A stretch of DNA of 64,000 bases from Ahniella sp. (GTDB lineage Bacteria > Pseudomonadota > Gammaproteobacteria > Xanthomonadales > Ahniellaceae): NCBI GenBank assembly GCA_016712105.1, contig JADJRU010000026.1:1-64000 (forward strand), in the 5' to 3' direction. This document shows, in pieces, positions 20,649 through 30,953 of the stretch (positions within the stretch are counted from its first letter, which is position 1; each line of letters starts with the position of its first letter). A program made the position numbers and the translations under genes. The notes under the pieces were generated by a model, which had not been told where the DNA came from, made no database searches, and was given only the letters and a program-made list of their open reading frames with translations.

Positions 20649-20692
20649 CCCTACAATTTCTGTAGGGGCGAGGCCTAGAGTCTTGGCTCTAG
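20649..20692. promoter_or_regulatory. Two adjacent inverted repeats upstream of gltB
   Basis: CCCTACA-ATTTC-TGTAGGG (20649-20667) and CTAGAG-TCTTGG-CTCTAG (20675-20692) are perfect inverted repeats 22-65 bp upstream of the gltB start, inside the 189-bp gap after the protease gene. They could form leader hairpins, a regulator operator or a terminator for the upstream operon. No T-run follows on the transcribed strand. Nothing else is recognised in 20628-20816. Confidence 0.4.
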
Positions 20693-20816
20693 CTGCGAGG
20701 ATTTCCAGAGGATGTAATCGTATGTGGCGGGCCGTTTCAACGAGCAAAGGTGCGCCGAAACGCATAGATGCGGTGGTGGTGGAGCCAAAAGCCAGCCAGG
20801 CAAGACCAACCAGAAG

Positions 20817-21926
20817 TCAGTCGTGCCCGCCAGGCATCTGCGAATCCGGCGCAGGCGTACAGCCAAACTCCTTCACCAGTCGGCCATCGATGCGGTCGGC
20901 TCGGCGAATGAATTCGCCCACTTCTTCGATCAGATGTTCGCGGTCGCGTTTGCTGAACACGTCGGTGGTGTGGATCACGTAGTTCATGCGGACGATCGAA
21001 CCGTCGAGATCGAACGAGAACGGCGCATGCTCTTCGTCCAGCAGATACGCAAACAGCGCGTTGACCTGACGTGTCGGGGTTTCCACCATCGGCGACGAGA
21101 AATTGAGGTGTTCGGAGCAACAACACCAGGCCTTGATCGGCGCACTGCCGGCATGGCAAGACCAGTTCTGATGGCCGTGGCGGGCAATGACCGGATCGAT
21201 ACCCGCGCGCGACAAGGCGGTTTCCACGAACGTTGCCAAGGGATCGGTTTCGTTGCTGGAAAAGTAGTCGGCAAAATCGTGCTGGCTTTCCAGATTGCTG
21301 CCGCACTCGTCGCAATAACGCTGCGCCTTGGTGATCAGCACATCGCAGACCGGGCATTGGGCGCCGAAGGGTACGGTCTGGTTTCGGAATTCCTCGATGA
21401 ACTTGCGGACGTCATTCACCGGAATGCCGAAACCGACCGAATCGGCATCCAGCTTGCAGGTGGTCACGGCGATGATCCGACGCTCGTCGTCGAGGATCGG
21501 GCCACCCGAATTGCCGGGGTTGATCGCGGCATCCGTCTGCACGTAATACTGGTTGTCGAAACGCTGGTGCGGATGCGAAATCACGCCCTCGGTCACCGAC
21601 AGCGGCAAGCCGATCGGAAACCCCAGAATGTGCACGGACTGCTTTGGCTTGAGCAAGCTGTCATCGCCGAGCGGCAACACGGCCCCATCAAGCGGCTCAC
21701 TCAATTCGACGATCGCGAGGTCACGGTGCGGATGCAAACGACGAACCGTGGCGCGGATACGCGTCCGGTTGCGCAGCTCGATCGCCACGTCACGGAACGG
21801 CTGCACGACATGGCAATTCGTCAGCAAATGCCGGTCGTCGATCAACCAGCCACTGCCGGTACCGGTACCGGTGAACACCTGATACACACCCAAGGATTCG
21901 ATCTTGCTGGGTAGTCGCTTGCTCAT
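20817..21926 (-). CDS. Leaderless trypsin-like (HtrA-type) serine protease with zinc ribbon and C-terminal chaperone-like domain
   Basis: The first ~185 of 369 residues form a chymotrypsin-fold protease with an intact triad: His39 (LLTNCHVVQ), Asp69 (HRDLAIVEL) and Ser140 (INPGNSGGPI). There is no signal peptide and no PDZ domain, so unlike DegP it should be cytoplasmic. A four-cysteine zinc ribbon follows (CPVC at 191-194, CDEC at 205-208). The C-terminal ~130 residues look like a YbjN/CesT-type alpha-beta fold (FSFDLDGSIVRMNYVIHTTD), a tentative reading. The start overlaps the preceding gene by 4 bp. With the upstream ATPase it suggests an intracellular regulated proteolysis module. Confidence 0.82.
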   Translation of the reverse strand: MSKRLPSKIESLGVYQVFTGTGTGSGWLIDDRHLLTNCHVVQPFRDVAIELRNRTRIRATVRRLHPHRDLAIVELSEPLDGAVLPLGDDSLLKPKQSVHILGFPIGLPLSVTEGVISHPHQRFDNQYYVQTDAAINPGNSGGPILDDERRIIAVTTCKLDADSVGFGIPVNDVRKFIEEFRNQTVPFGAQCPVCDVLITKAQRYCDECGSNLESQHDFADYFSSNETDPLATFVETALSRAGIDPVIARHGHQNWSCHAGSAPIKAWCCCSEHLNFSSPMVETPTRQVNALFAYLLDEEHAPFSFDLDGSIVRMNYVIHTTDVFSKRDREHLIEEVGEFIRRADRIDGRLVKEFGCTPAPDSQMPGGHD

Positions 21927-23098
21927 GGCATGGTCTCCGCCGGTGTATCCGCTTCGGCCGATGCCGAAACGCCGTGTTTGCCGTATTCCTCTGCGATGGA
22001 TTCGGCCGACACCAGCAGCGAATCCAGTACCTCACGGATCGGCTTCTCGTGGGCACTGGCCAACAAGGCGGCAATGGCCTGCTCGACCGGTTCGGCCCAG
22101 GAACACGTTGCCAGCAAGTAGGTGCCGTAGGACAACAACTCAAGCCCCGCTTCCAGCAAACGGCCATTGGCGCGGTGATCATGCACAGCCTGCATCCGCT
22201 CGCCCGGCCCGTAAAGCGAGTGGATCATCGACGGCGAGCCCTCGCGCAGCGGGTTGATGGCGTATTCACCATGACCGAGGCTGGCCAGCAGCCGCGTGTC
22301 GTCGACACCTTGCATGGCCCGTACCAGTCGGGCCATTGCCGCATCACGCTTGGAAACCGATTCCTCGCGGTCGGCAATTTCATCGGCGAATTCATCAAGC
22401 TCGATCCGCACGGATCCATTCAGCGGCAACACCAGGCGCGTCAGATTGCTGGCCAGTGACCCGGCAAAATCGAGCATCCGTACCGAACGACGGCGGCGCA
22501 CTTCGTTGTGCAGGATCTCCATGTCCGACCAGTGCCGGTGCCAGAACGCGACGGCCGCCTGCGCTTCCGCTTCAGTCAACGGCGTCAGCGCCGCGGACGC
22601 GGGCCGGGCCACCTGAAACTCCTCCGCGAGCCACTGGTCCTGGCCACTGGCTTCGGCCGGCAGCTTCATCAGAACTTCGAGCAGCTTCAACGGATGAAGG
22701 TGCCGCAACTGTTCCCGGAATTCGATACGAACCACCTGATCCTTGAGTCGCGGCTGATAGATCTGGCCGGTACCGGCCATCCGCGACAGCGCAAACCGCA
22801 GCAAGGCGGTGGCATTGGCGCCAGGGTTGAGTTCCGCCAGCACCGTGGTCAGAACCAACTCATCCCCATCGAGCCTGACATCGAAGCGCGAACTGCCCTG
22901 CGCAAAACTCATCGGCAATACAAACGGCGTCCGCGCCACCACTTCCGGCATGGCATGCGCAAACGTTTCGGTGATCGCTTGAACGTACTCACCGCGGTCA
23001 AACAGTTCGATCGCCAAGTCACGGCGCGCATAGTCACGCGCGATCAGCGGTCGCCGATATCGGATGGGGGGAGGACAGTGAAACGCGCTCAGGCTCAT
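21923..23098 (-). CDS. Uncharacterised 391-residue protein between ATPase and protease
   Basis: I do not recognise this family. It has no signal peptide or membrane segment and is acidic and helix-rich. The segment FDVRLDGDELVLTTVLAEL, followed by a helix and then QVVRIEFREQL, resembles the beta-sheet pattern of CesT/YbjN chaperone-like domains and echoes the C-terminal part of the neighbouring protease. The second half (LVRAMQGVDDTRLLASLGHG, LLEAGLELLSYGTYLL) is helical. Its position between an ATPase and a protease, with a 4-bp overlap to the protease, suggests an adaptor or substrate-handling role. That is inference only. Confidence 0.75.
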   Translation of the reverse strand: MSLSAFHCPPPIRYRRPLIARDYARRDLAIELFDRGEYVQAITETFAHAMPEVVARTPFVLPMSFAQGSSRFDVRLDGDELVLTTVLAELNPGANATALLRFALSRMAGTGQIYQPRLKDQVVRIEFREQLRHLHPLKLLEVLMKLPAEASGQDQWLAEEFQVARPASAALTPLTEAEAQAAVAFWHRHWSDMEILHNEVRRRRSVRMLDFAGSLASNLTRLVLPLNGSVRIELDEFADEIADREESVSKRDAAMARLVRAMQGVDDTRLLASLGHGEYAINPLREGSPSMIHSLYGPGERMQAVHDHRANGRLLEAGLELLSYGTYLLATCSWAEPVEQAIAALLASAHEKPIREVLDSLLVSAESIAEEYGKHGVSASAEADTPAETMP

Positions 23099-23171
23099 TC
23101 GGGGACCAATAGGTTCGGATACACCGTTGAATAACGAAACGGTGTTTGGGTTTCAAGGGTGTGGTCTGGCT

Positions 23172-24020
23172 TCATTCGCCGACGATCTCGTCGACACCGA
23201 CCAAACTGTTCAGTGCGTCCACGACCCCGGCCAAAGCCGGAACGGTCGCCGCAGCAAACAGGCGATCTCGATCGACATATTCGACCCAGCCAAAAATGCA
23301 GTGTCGCAGGTGTTCTTCGGTCCGCACGTGTTTCAGAGAGTCCACGAGGATTTTCTCGAATTCGCTGACCGTGGGCGTGCTGCCCAACTGGGTAAACAAC
23401 GAACCAAGCGCTGCGAACAACTCTCGCGCCTCAAGGCCCATGCCGAAATCTTCCGGCCGGTACGCAAATGCACCGGAGCCCGCATCCGCCCAGATGCGAT
23501 AACTGACGCGTGCGAGCGAGTGATACAGCGGCTCGTTCGAGATCAGCACCAGCAACAAGTTGCGGGCATGCGCCCGTGAACTGCCACCGGGCGTATGCCA
23601 ATAGTGTTTCCGGATGAATTCGAACAAGCGCACCTGGTCGCGGAAATCCGCAGCCTGCAGTTGATCGATGATCAGGATGCTGCGCTCCGCTTCGCTGAAC
23701 GCGCAGGCTTCGATGACCGCTCGGTCCAGTCCGGTGAGGTTGGGCTCCAGTGTTTCCCCGGTGTCGTCCTCATCGATGCGCGTGACGATGACGGTCGGTG
23801 CTGGCGGCTCGGGCACCGAAAAGTCGTGATAGACGACCCGCGGATAACCGAGGGCCTGCGCCAGCGCGTTCGCAAAGGCAGTCTTTCGCCGCCCCGAATC
23901 CCCTGCCACGTGCAGACTGCGCAAATGCGCCAGGTCCACCGCGAACAGGCTGTTGACCTGGAATTCGTAGTCGTCGTTCGATTCAAAGCCGGCTTCGGCC
24001 AGTTTTCTTCGCAAGTTCAT
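23172..24020 (-). CDS. P-loop (AAA-like) ATPase of the protease operon
   Basis: A 282-residue protein with a slightly unusual Walker A, VAGDSGRRKTAF (residues 38-49, Lys46), and a Walker B SILIIDQ after an acidic segment. A likely sensor region is LLLVLISNEPLYHSL. The N-terminal ~35 residues are charged and may bind a partner. Size and motifs suggest a single-domain AAA-type or MoxR-like regulator rather than a motor of the Clp class. It is the first gene of the three-gene minus-strand operon, 73 bp before the 391-residue protein. Substrate and partners are unknown. Confidence 0.78.
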   Translation of the reverse strand: MNLRRKLAEAGFESNDDYEFQVNSLFAVDLAHLRSLHVAGDSGRRKTAFANALAQALGYPRVVYHDFSVPEPPAPTVIVTRIDEDDTGETLEPNLTGLDRAVIEACAFSEAERSILIIDQLQAADFRDQVRLFEFIRKHYWHTPGGSSRAHARNLLLVLISNEPLYHSLARVSYRIWADAGSGAFAYRPEDFGMGLEARELFAALGSLFTQLGSTPTVSEFEKILVDSLKHVRTEEHLRHCIFGWVEYVDRDRLFAAATVPALAGVVDALNSLVGVDEIVGE

Positions 24021-24221
24021 CCGGTAACGCTATCGGCGCGGGCAGGTCGATGGCAAGTCGGGATTTCGGCCCATCTCCGATCCATGCCGGGCAGTTACGA
24101 ACTTGACTGGATGGTGCAAGGACTTGCCACCCTGATGCGGACTGCCGAAAACGGCGCCGATCGCGCCATTCGCGCGTGTCATAGCCCATAAGGTTCGGGC
24201 TCCCGCCCGCGGAACCCGACC

Positions 24222-26628
24222 ATGACCCGATTCCCCAGCTTGCTGATTGTGTTGAGCCTTTCGGGACCGTGGTCCATTGGGCCAGCGATCGCCAGCGGGG
24301 TGTTGCCCGAGGTCGCCGGGCCCTTCCAACCGGCAGCCCGACAGGTTGATCTTCGGTCCCTGCCCAAGGTCTGGACTGGCCCACCGGCAGGGCGACTTCG
24401 TGATGCCGAGCCAGAACAGGAGAAAGAACTCAAGGAGCGACGCGGCAACATCTGGTCCCGCGGGGTCGTACTGGAAGCACTCAAGGGAATCGAAACACAG
24501 CGACCTGCCCCCACCTTGCCGGCAGGAGGTTTCGGCGCTGCCACACCGAACGTTCCGGGAATCAACTTTGCCAACGTGGTGCCCGCCGACCCCAATGGCG
24601 ACGCTGGTCCGAACCATTATGTGCAGGCGGTGAATGGCGCCACCGGCAGCCTGATGTCGGTGTTCGACAAGACCACCGGCGCCATCGTGGCCGGACCGAT
24701 CAACCTGAGCCAGCTCAGCAGCGGCGACTGCGCCGGCAGTGATACCGACCCGCAGGTGATCCATGACGGCCTGGCTGGCCGATGGCTCCTGGCGCGTTTG
24801 GCGAGCGGCAAACTGTGTGTGCTGATGAGCAGCGGCAACGATCCGGTCAACACGGTCTGGACCGAGATCAATCCAGTCTTCGACCGCCTGGCGCTATACA
24901 CCGTGCAGCCGGATTTCGCGAATCCGGCGCAAAGTGTGTTCTCGGGGCCACAAACCATCGTGATCGGCGACGTCCAGCTCGCAGCGAACCGATTTCCCGC
25001 TCAACCCGGTGGGGTCGCCCTGCCCGCGTTCACCGGCACGCTGATGCATCGCACGACCTATCGGAATCTGGGCGACCGCGAAGTCATCATGCTGTCCTCG
25101 AACGCGGCCACCGGCACGTTCAGCGGCTACGGCGATCCGGAGCTCGGTGCCCGGACGGGCGTCCTCTGGTTCGAACTCGAGCGGATCGGCGGCGTCGGCC
25201 AGCCGTGGACGGTGTCGCAGCAGGAACTGTTCGGGCCCAATGACGGCGTGTCCCGCTTCATGTCCGCCCTGAATGTCGACAACGCCGGCAACCTTGCATT
25301 GGGCTATGCGGTGACCGGTGAAGCCTCGGGGACGTTCCCCGGCCTGCGGTACACCGGCCGGCGCCGGACCGATCCGACACCCGGCATGACGCTGATTGAA
25401 AGCACGCTGGCTTCCGGTGTGGCCGCACAGACGTTCACCGGCGCTTCGCAACGATGGGGCGACTACTTCGACATGAGCCTCGACCCGGACGGCTGCCGTT
25501 TCTGGTTCACCGGCCAATACATGGACGATACGAACTGGGGCACACGCGTGGCTTCGTTCCGGCACGACGACTGCGGTCCGCCCGATTTTGCCTGGTCCGG
25601 CGATTCGGCCGTAGCCAAGGTGTGTGGCCTGTCCAACACGATCCTGCCGCCACGCGCGCTGCAACTGCAATCGCGTTACGGTTACTGGCGCGATCTCACC
25701 TTGAGCTTCGATGCCCTGCCCCAGGGCGTATCGGCCTCGGTGACGCCACAACAACTGCGCCCGAGTGGGAGCGCCACTGCACAATTGTCCGTGGCCGCCG
25801 GGACACCCGCCGGGCTGGTGGTGCCCCGGCTCGTGGCCAGCGACGGCACGCTGACGCATACGTTCGATCTGCCTATCGACGTGGACCAGCCATCGGCCGT
25901 CCCGGCACTGTCGGAGCCCGCCAATGCAGCCGTCCAGCAACCCAGTATTGTCCGCCTGAGCTGGGCACCCACCGCAGGTGCCGACGACTATGTGGTCGAC
26001 GTGGCCACCGATGCGGCGTTCACGCCCCCCCTTGATCATGAGCCGGGTCGTGCAGGGAACCTCTGTCGATACGATCCTGCTCGCAGGAAACACCACCTAC
26101 CACTGGCGTGGCCGTGGCCGGAACACCTGCGGTGAGGGCGTCAGCAGCACTACGAGAGCATTCACGACCGTCGCGAACTTCTGTCGCACCGTCAACCAGC
26201 CGCTGGCCGCCAACAGCGTCCGCGAGGACACCATCACCGTGCCCGCCAATGCCGCCGGTGTTCTGCAGAATCTGGACATCCGTTTCGTCCAGAACAACAT
26301 CCCGGCCAGTTCCATCCGTGTCGACCTCACGCGCCTCGCCGACAACCGCGGCGTCCGCCTGCTGGAGGCCGGCTGCAACGCGGGAACGTCGATCAACACC
26401 ACATTCGACGATGCGGCGGCCAGTCCACCCTGCAACCGCAACCCTCTGGCCAGCCGGATCACGCCCACTCAGGCGCTTTTATCCTTCGACGGCGGTTCGC
26501 TGGCCGGTGATTGGCGGATCCGGGTTGAAAACACCGGCACCACGGCTGGGCAGTTCATCCTCTGGTGTCTGCAACCCCAATCTCTCGTGCCAAGCGGCCT
26601 GTTCGGGAACGGGTTCGAAACGCCATGA
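24222..26628 (+). CDS. Secreted protein with proprotein-convertase P-domain, interrupted by a frameshift at a C7 run
   Basis: Begins with a Sec signal peptide (PSLLIVLSLSGPWSIGPAIA). The middle has NHYVQAVNG and DTDPQVIHDGLAGRWLLARL, a propeller-like pattern often found in secreted Xanthomonadales proteins. A fibronectin-type module (RLSWAPTAGADDYVVDVATD) follows. The frame is lost at seven Cs (26025-26031); removing one C joins F-T-P-P to L-I-M-S-R-V-V-Q-G. The distal part contains a P-domain-like jelly roll (DTITVPANAAGVLQNLDIRF ... SLAGDWRIRVENTGTTAGQF) and ends LFGNGFETP. The corrected protein is about 801 residues. The C-terminal GFE motif recurs in the giant protein at 43-48 kb. Confidence 0.77.
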
Positions 26629-26754
26629 TCCGAGATTTGCCATGGGCCTTGTTGGCCGCCTCATAGTAGGCTCGCGCCTGCGAAAGCCTGATGGTCCGCG
26701 CACCATCCGGGCATCGATCAGCAGCCCAGGTGACCCCACAATCCGGAGATTGGC

Positions 26755-27396
26755 ATGAGTACCCGCCGCACGTTCCTGGCCATGGGCCCGGGCTTTCTGG
26801 CTTATGCGTTGGTGACCGAGCTCAGTATGGCCTCAGCAACCACCTCCAATCGTTCGGCACGCGGATGGATTGCCGCCCAACGCGAACTGGCGTCTGCATT
26901 GAAGTCGGGAACCTTGAGTCAGACCGCTTGGCACGACGGCGTCAATTCGCTGGCGCGGGAACTGGATCTGGAATCGTTGGCCGCGGAACTCCGTCTGGCC
27001 CGGATCAAGGACGCCGGCGTCCCGTTTGGCAACGACCCGCAGAAACGGTTCGTGTCGACGCTGGACGAAGCGGGTCAGCCCATCAAGCTGGGTTATGGCC
27101 TCGCGCTGTTCGATTTTCGTGAGAACAGTGTCATCACACCCCACGCCCATCGGCATATGGTCAGCGCCCATCTGGTGATCGACGGGAAAGTTCGGGTCCG
27201 AACCTTCGACCGCGTTCGCGACGAGGAAGGTGCCCTGATCATCCGTCCGACCGAAGACATGATTGCCGGACCCGGTCATTCGGCCGCCATGACCACACCC
27301 CGGAACAACATTCACTGGTTCGTGCCAAAAACGGCCCAGGCAATGACACTGGACATCATCATCGACGGACTGATCCCGGAACCGATCGTTATCTGA
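26755..27396 (+). CDS. Tat-exported cupin-like protein
   Basis: This 213-residue product starts MSTRRTFLAMGPGFLAYAL, a twin-arginine signal (TRRTFL) implying export of a folded, probably metal-bound, protein. The C-terminal half has a cupin-like cluster of histidines (TPHAHRHMVSAHLVIDGKVR) and a later NIHWFV, giving enough ligands for one metal. An N-terminal helical region precedes it. GGAG lies 6 bases before the ATG. No specific activity can be assigned. It stands alone, 126 bp after the P-domain gene. Confidence 0.72.
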   Translation: MSTRRTFLAMGPGFLAYALVTELSMASATTSNRSARGWIAAQRELASALKSGTLSQTAWHDGVNSLARELDLESLAAELRLARIKDAGVPFGNDPQKRFVSTLDEAGQPIKLGYGLALFDFRENSVITPHAHRHMVSAHLVIDGKVRVRTFDRVRDEEGALIIRPTEDMIAGPGHSAAMTTPRNNIHWFVPKTAQAMTLDIIIDGLIPEPIVI

Positions 27397-27621
27397 TCGA
27401 GCCGGTTGATCCATTGGGCGGTGAACAGCTTCCGGATGGCACCACGCGTGCACCACTGATTTCGTTTGAAGAGTCCATGGCCCGGTACACCGCCAAACGC
27501 TGACGGGAGTGATTGCTTCAATTTCCGGTTCCGGAATCGATGGCTGAACCGAAGTTCGAGGCAGTATCGCCAAGACCCTTCGTTTCCCTGTTCACGCAAT
27601 CGAAAAACCGCGTCGGCGGAT

Positions 27622-28257
27622 TCAGGCTCGCGTCGGTTCAGGAATCGAGCGATGGCGTCTGGTCACGTAGAGGATCAGCAGGCACACCAGCGAACCCAGA
27701 AGCGCGAGCGACATGTCCTTCTGCGCATCCCAGATATCGCCCTGTTGACCGTTGTAGGCATCGGCGTCTGGACCGGCCAGCACCAGCGACAGGCCCCATT
27801 CGAAGATTTCATAGAGCATGCTGAAGGCCAGCACGAATTCAAAGGCGATGTAATAGGAAAATCGCCGGGGGACATCGAAGTACCGGATGCAGATCTCCCA
27901 CACCGGCCTGGTGAACAGAAGCCCGAAACAGAAATGAACCAATCGATCGAAATGATTGCGTCGAAACCCGAACGATTCGGTGATCGAGAACCCGAACAGA
28001 GTCTGGGTCCAGTCGTCATACGGCACGTAGGAATAGATATGCCGTGCCGCCCCGATATGCAGCAGCACGAATGCCGCCAAACACAGGAAAGCCGTATTCG
28101 AGATCGGAAATCGATTGGCGAGTAACGGACAAGACAGCAAGATCAGAACCGTCGGGATGTGCTGCAAGGCCATCTGGTTCGGGTACGGCGCGTTGACCAT
28201 GCTGACCAGCAAACTCACGCACAAGACCAACCAGGCGATTTTCTGCAGTCGGTTCAT
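27622..28257 (-). CDS. DUF2238 (YjdF-like) integral membrane protein
   Basis: A 211-residue protein with about six membrane segments. The family signatures include LLHIGAARHIYSYVPYDDW, FRRNHFDRLVHFCFGLLF and EIFEWGLSLVLAG, with a conserved GDIWDAQKDM motif near the C-terminus. The histidine- and acid-rich membrane motifs are typical of DUF2238/YjdF proteins, whose function is unknown. It is convergent with the cupin-like gene; the 225-bp gap 27397-27621 holds nothing I recognise. Confidence 0.88.
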   Translation of the reverse strand: MNRLQKIAWLVLCVSLLVSMVNAPYPNQMALQHIPTVLILLSCPLLANRFPISNTAFLCLAAFVLLHIGAARHIYSYVPYDDWTQTLFGFSITESFGFRRNHFDRLVHFCFGLLFTRPVWEICIRYFDVPRRFSYYIAFEFVLAFSMLYEIFEWGLSLVLAGPDADAYNGQQGDIWDAQKDMSLALLGSLVCLLILYVTRRHRSIPEPTRA

Positions 28258-28332
28258 CGATCGATCACTCCCTGAATGGGATGGTCTGCCGCATCGGTCA
28301 TCTGTTGGTCACCAGCGCGCAAACGATGCGGG

Positions 28333-30938
28333 CTAACGCCGATTCCGCGCGAATGGATTCAGTTCATGCGCGAGCGTGCGTGAAAGCGCATCACGCAACT
28401 CGGCGCTGAGTGGCCGGCCATCCAGCGTCGACAGCAGGAAGATATCCTCAACGCGCTCGCCGAACGTGGCGATCCGCGCATCGTGGACCGCAAGTCCGAT
28501 CGCGCGGAACACCTGCGCAATCTGCGCGAGCAATCCAGGGCGATCAGAGCACACCAGGCCCAGTTCGGTGCGGCCTGCAGCCTCATCGTCACGGAAATCG
28601 AGCTTCAGCGCCAGTTGGAAGTGTTTCTGCTGGCGGGTCCAGGCACGACGGGCCGGGGTGAGACTGAGTTCGGGCCGCGACAGTTCGTCGTTCAGCCTTG
28701 CGGCCAGTTCGTCGATCCGTTCTGCGTCAACCAGAGGCCGGTGATCGGCGTCGAGGACCTGGAATGTATCCAGCACATGCCCTTGTTTCGACGTGACAAT
28801 CCGGGCTTCGAGCACTGACAGTTGCAGACGATCCAGCACCGCGGTGATCGGCGCGAAAATGCCTTCGCGATCGGCCGAATAGACGAATACTTCCGTCGTG
28901 CCATGTTCGGTCGGCGATCGCACCGCCGCGAGCGGCTGCGAGACTGCACCATGCTTCAACACCGCTTCGGTCTGCCAGGCAATCTGTGCCGCCGAAAACC
29001 GCAGCAGCGATTCCGCCGGATATTCAGCCCACACGGCCCGAGCCGCATCGGCATCCACCCCGGCACGCGCCAACCACACCAGCGCTTCGCGCTGCAGTTC
29101 TTCGATCCGCTCGGACTCGTGCACCGGATGCTCCAGGCCACGACGCAACGCGTATCGTGTGGCCTGGTAGAGATCGGCAAGCAGGCGGTCCTTCCAGCCG
29201 TTCCAGAGTTTCGGACTGGTCCCGGAAATATCGGCCACGGTCAGCAGATACAGGCAATCCAGTCGTTCCCAGTCTTTCACGACACTGGCAAACCGATGCA
29301 CCACCTGCGGATCGCCGATGTCCTGTTTCTGGGCGGTGACCGACATGGTCAGGTGTTCACGCACCAGCCAGGCGACCAGATCGATATCAGTGCCACTCAA
29401 TCCCGCGGCGTGACCAAAATTTCGCGCTTCGACTTCGCCGAGTTCGGAGTGATCACCACCGCGCCCCTTGGCGATGTCGTGGAATAGGCCAGCCAGCAAC
29501 AGCAACTCCGGCTTGCGAACGCGCTTGCGCACTTCGAACGCCAAGGGATGCGTCTGCTGCGTGGCCTCGCGCACGAAACGCGCCAGGTTGTGCATGACGA
29601 ACAAGGTGTGCTGATCGACCGTATAGGCATGGAACATGTCGTACTGCATGCGCCCGCTGACCTGCTCGAACGCCGGCAGCAAACGACCCAGCAGACCGAT
29701 GTCGGCCATGGCCTCGACGGCATTCATCACCTCGCCTTTCTCGCGCAACAGGTTCGGCAGCGAGGTGCGCAGGCTGGCGAGAGTGCAGCATCCATCTGAC
29801 TGGAGAGTTGGCTCATCGCACCAGCGAGTGCCGCCGACGGCCGCATCGGTTCGGGCGATTGCGCCAACAGCCGCAAGGCTTGCACCAGCCGGTCCAGGCT
29901 TGTTTCGAGCGCGCGCGCATCGTCGTGATGTAATCGACCTTCACGTACGACAAAACCATTCTCGAGCGGAGTGCTCGTGGTATCGGATGGATCAATCCGC
30001 GCTTCGAGACGCTCCCAGATTCGTCGACTGAGCCGACGCACGGTTGCCGAAGCACGATAGAACCCTTGCATGAAGCGCTCGACGGCCAACTTGGGATTCG
30101 CATCCTGGAACCCGAATTGCGCAGCCAGCTCCCGCTGATGGTCGAACAGCAGCCTCTCCTCCCGCCGTTTCAGCAGACGATGCAAACCGAACCGGACCTG
30201 CCACAGAACGTCGCGCGCGCGCAGCAACTCGGTCTGTTCCTCCTGGCTGGCGAGACCGAGGGTGGCAAAAGCCTGCAGTCGTTCTTCGCCGAAGGAGCGT
30301 TTGGCGACCCATTGCAATGCGTGCAGGTCACGCAGGCCACCCGGGCCTTCCTTGATGTTCGGCTCGAGATTGAATGCGGTGTCGTTATAGCGTGCGTGAC
30401 GCTCGCGCTGTTCCTCACGTTTGGCACGCAGAAACGCCACCGGCGGCCAGATGTTCGGCGCATCGAGTCCCGCCATCATCCGGTCGAACGCGCCACGGTC
30501 GCCGGTCAGGAACCTGGCTTCGAACAGCGCCGTCGCCGACGTGAGATCCCGTTCGGCCTCTTCGAGGCAGGCGCGCTGGTTCCGGACGATGTGACTGGCC
30601 TGTAACCCGAGATTCCAGAACTGCGACAACAGCGCTTCAAGCGCCCGTGTCACTTCCGGCCGGATCGGATCCGGCACGATCAGCAGCACGTCGATGTCGG
30701 ACTGCGGCAGCAACTCACACCGGCCGAACCCGCCCGTGGCGACCAGCGCCACGTCGGGGATTCCGGCGAACGTGTGCTCAAACGAAGCAATGACCACCCG
30801 ATCGACGGTATTCGTGCGTTCGGCGATCAGATCGGCAACCGGGCCACCCAGTGCAAAATGGGTCTCGGTTTCGAACACATTGCGCATCAACTGCTCGCGC
30901 AAATGGGACGGTGAAAAAGGAGCCTGCGTCTCGTTCAT
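28333..30938 (-). CDS. glnD: Bifunctional PII uridylyltransferase/uridylyl-removing enzyme, interrupted by one frameshift
   Basis: The N-terminal portion has the nucleotidyltransferase signature TGGFGRCELLPQSDIDVL (residues 69-86). The second portion has the HD domain (LLLAGLFHDIAKGRGGDHSE) and two C-terminal ACT domains (GIFAPITAVLDRLQLSVLEA; PGLLAQIAQVFRAIGLAVHD). The two parts meet near 29780-29791 where one base is missing; restoring it gives LASLRTSLPNLLREKGEVM and a protein of about 868 residues, near the usual ~890. GlnD senses glutamine and uridylylates or deuridylylates PII. The frameshift is probably an assembly error given the gene's importance. It starts 15 bp after the end of map. 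Confidence 0.95.
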
Positions 30939-30953
30939 CGGGCTCCCTGGGGT

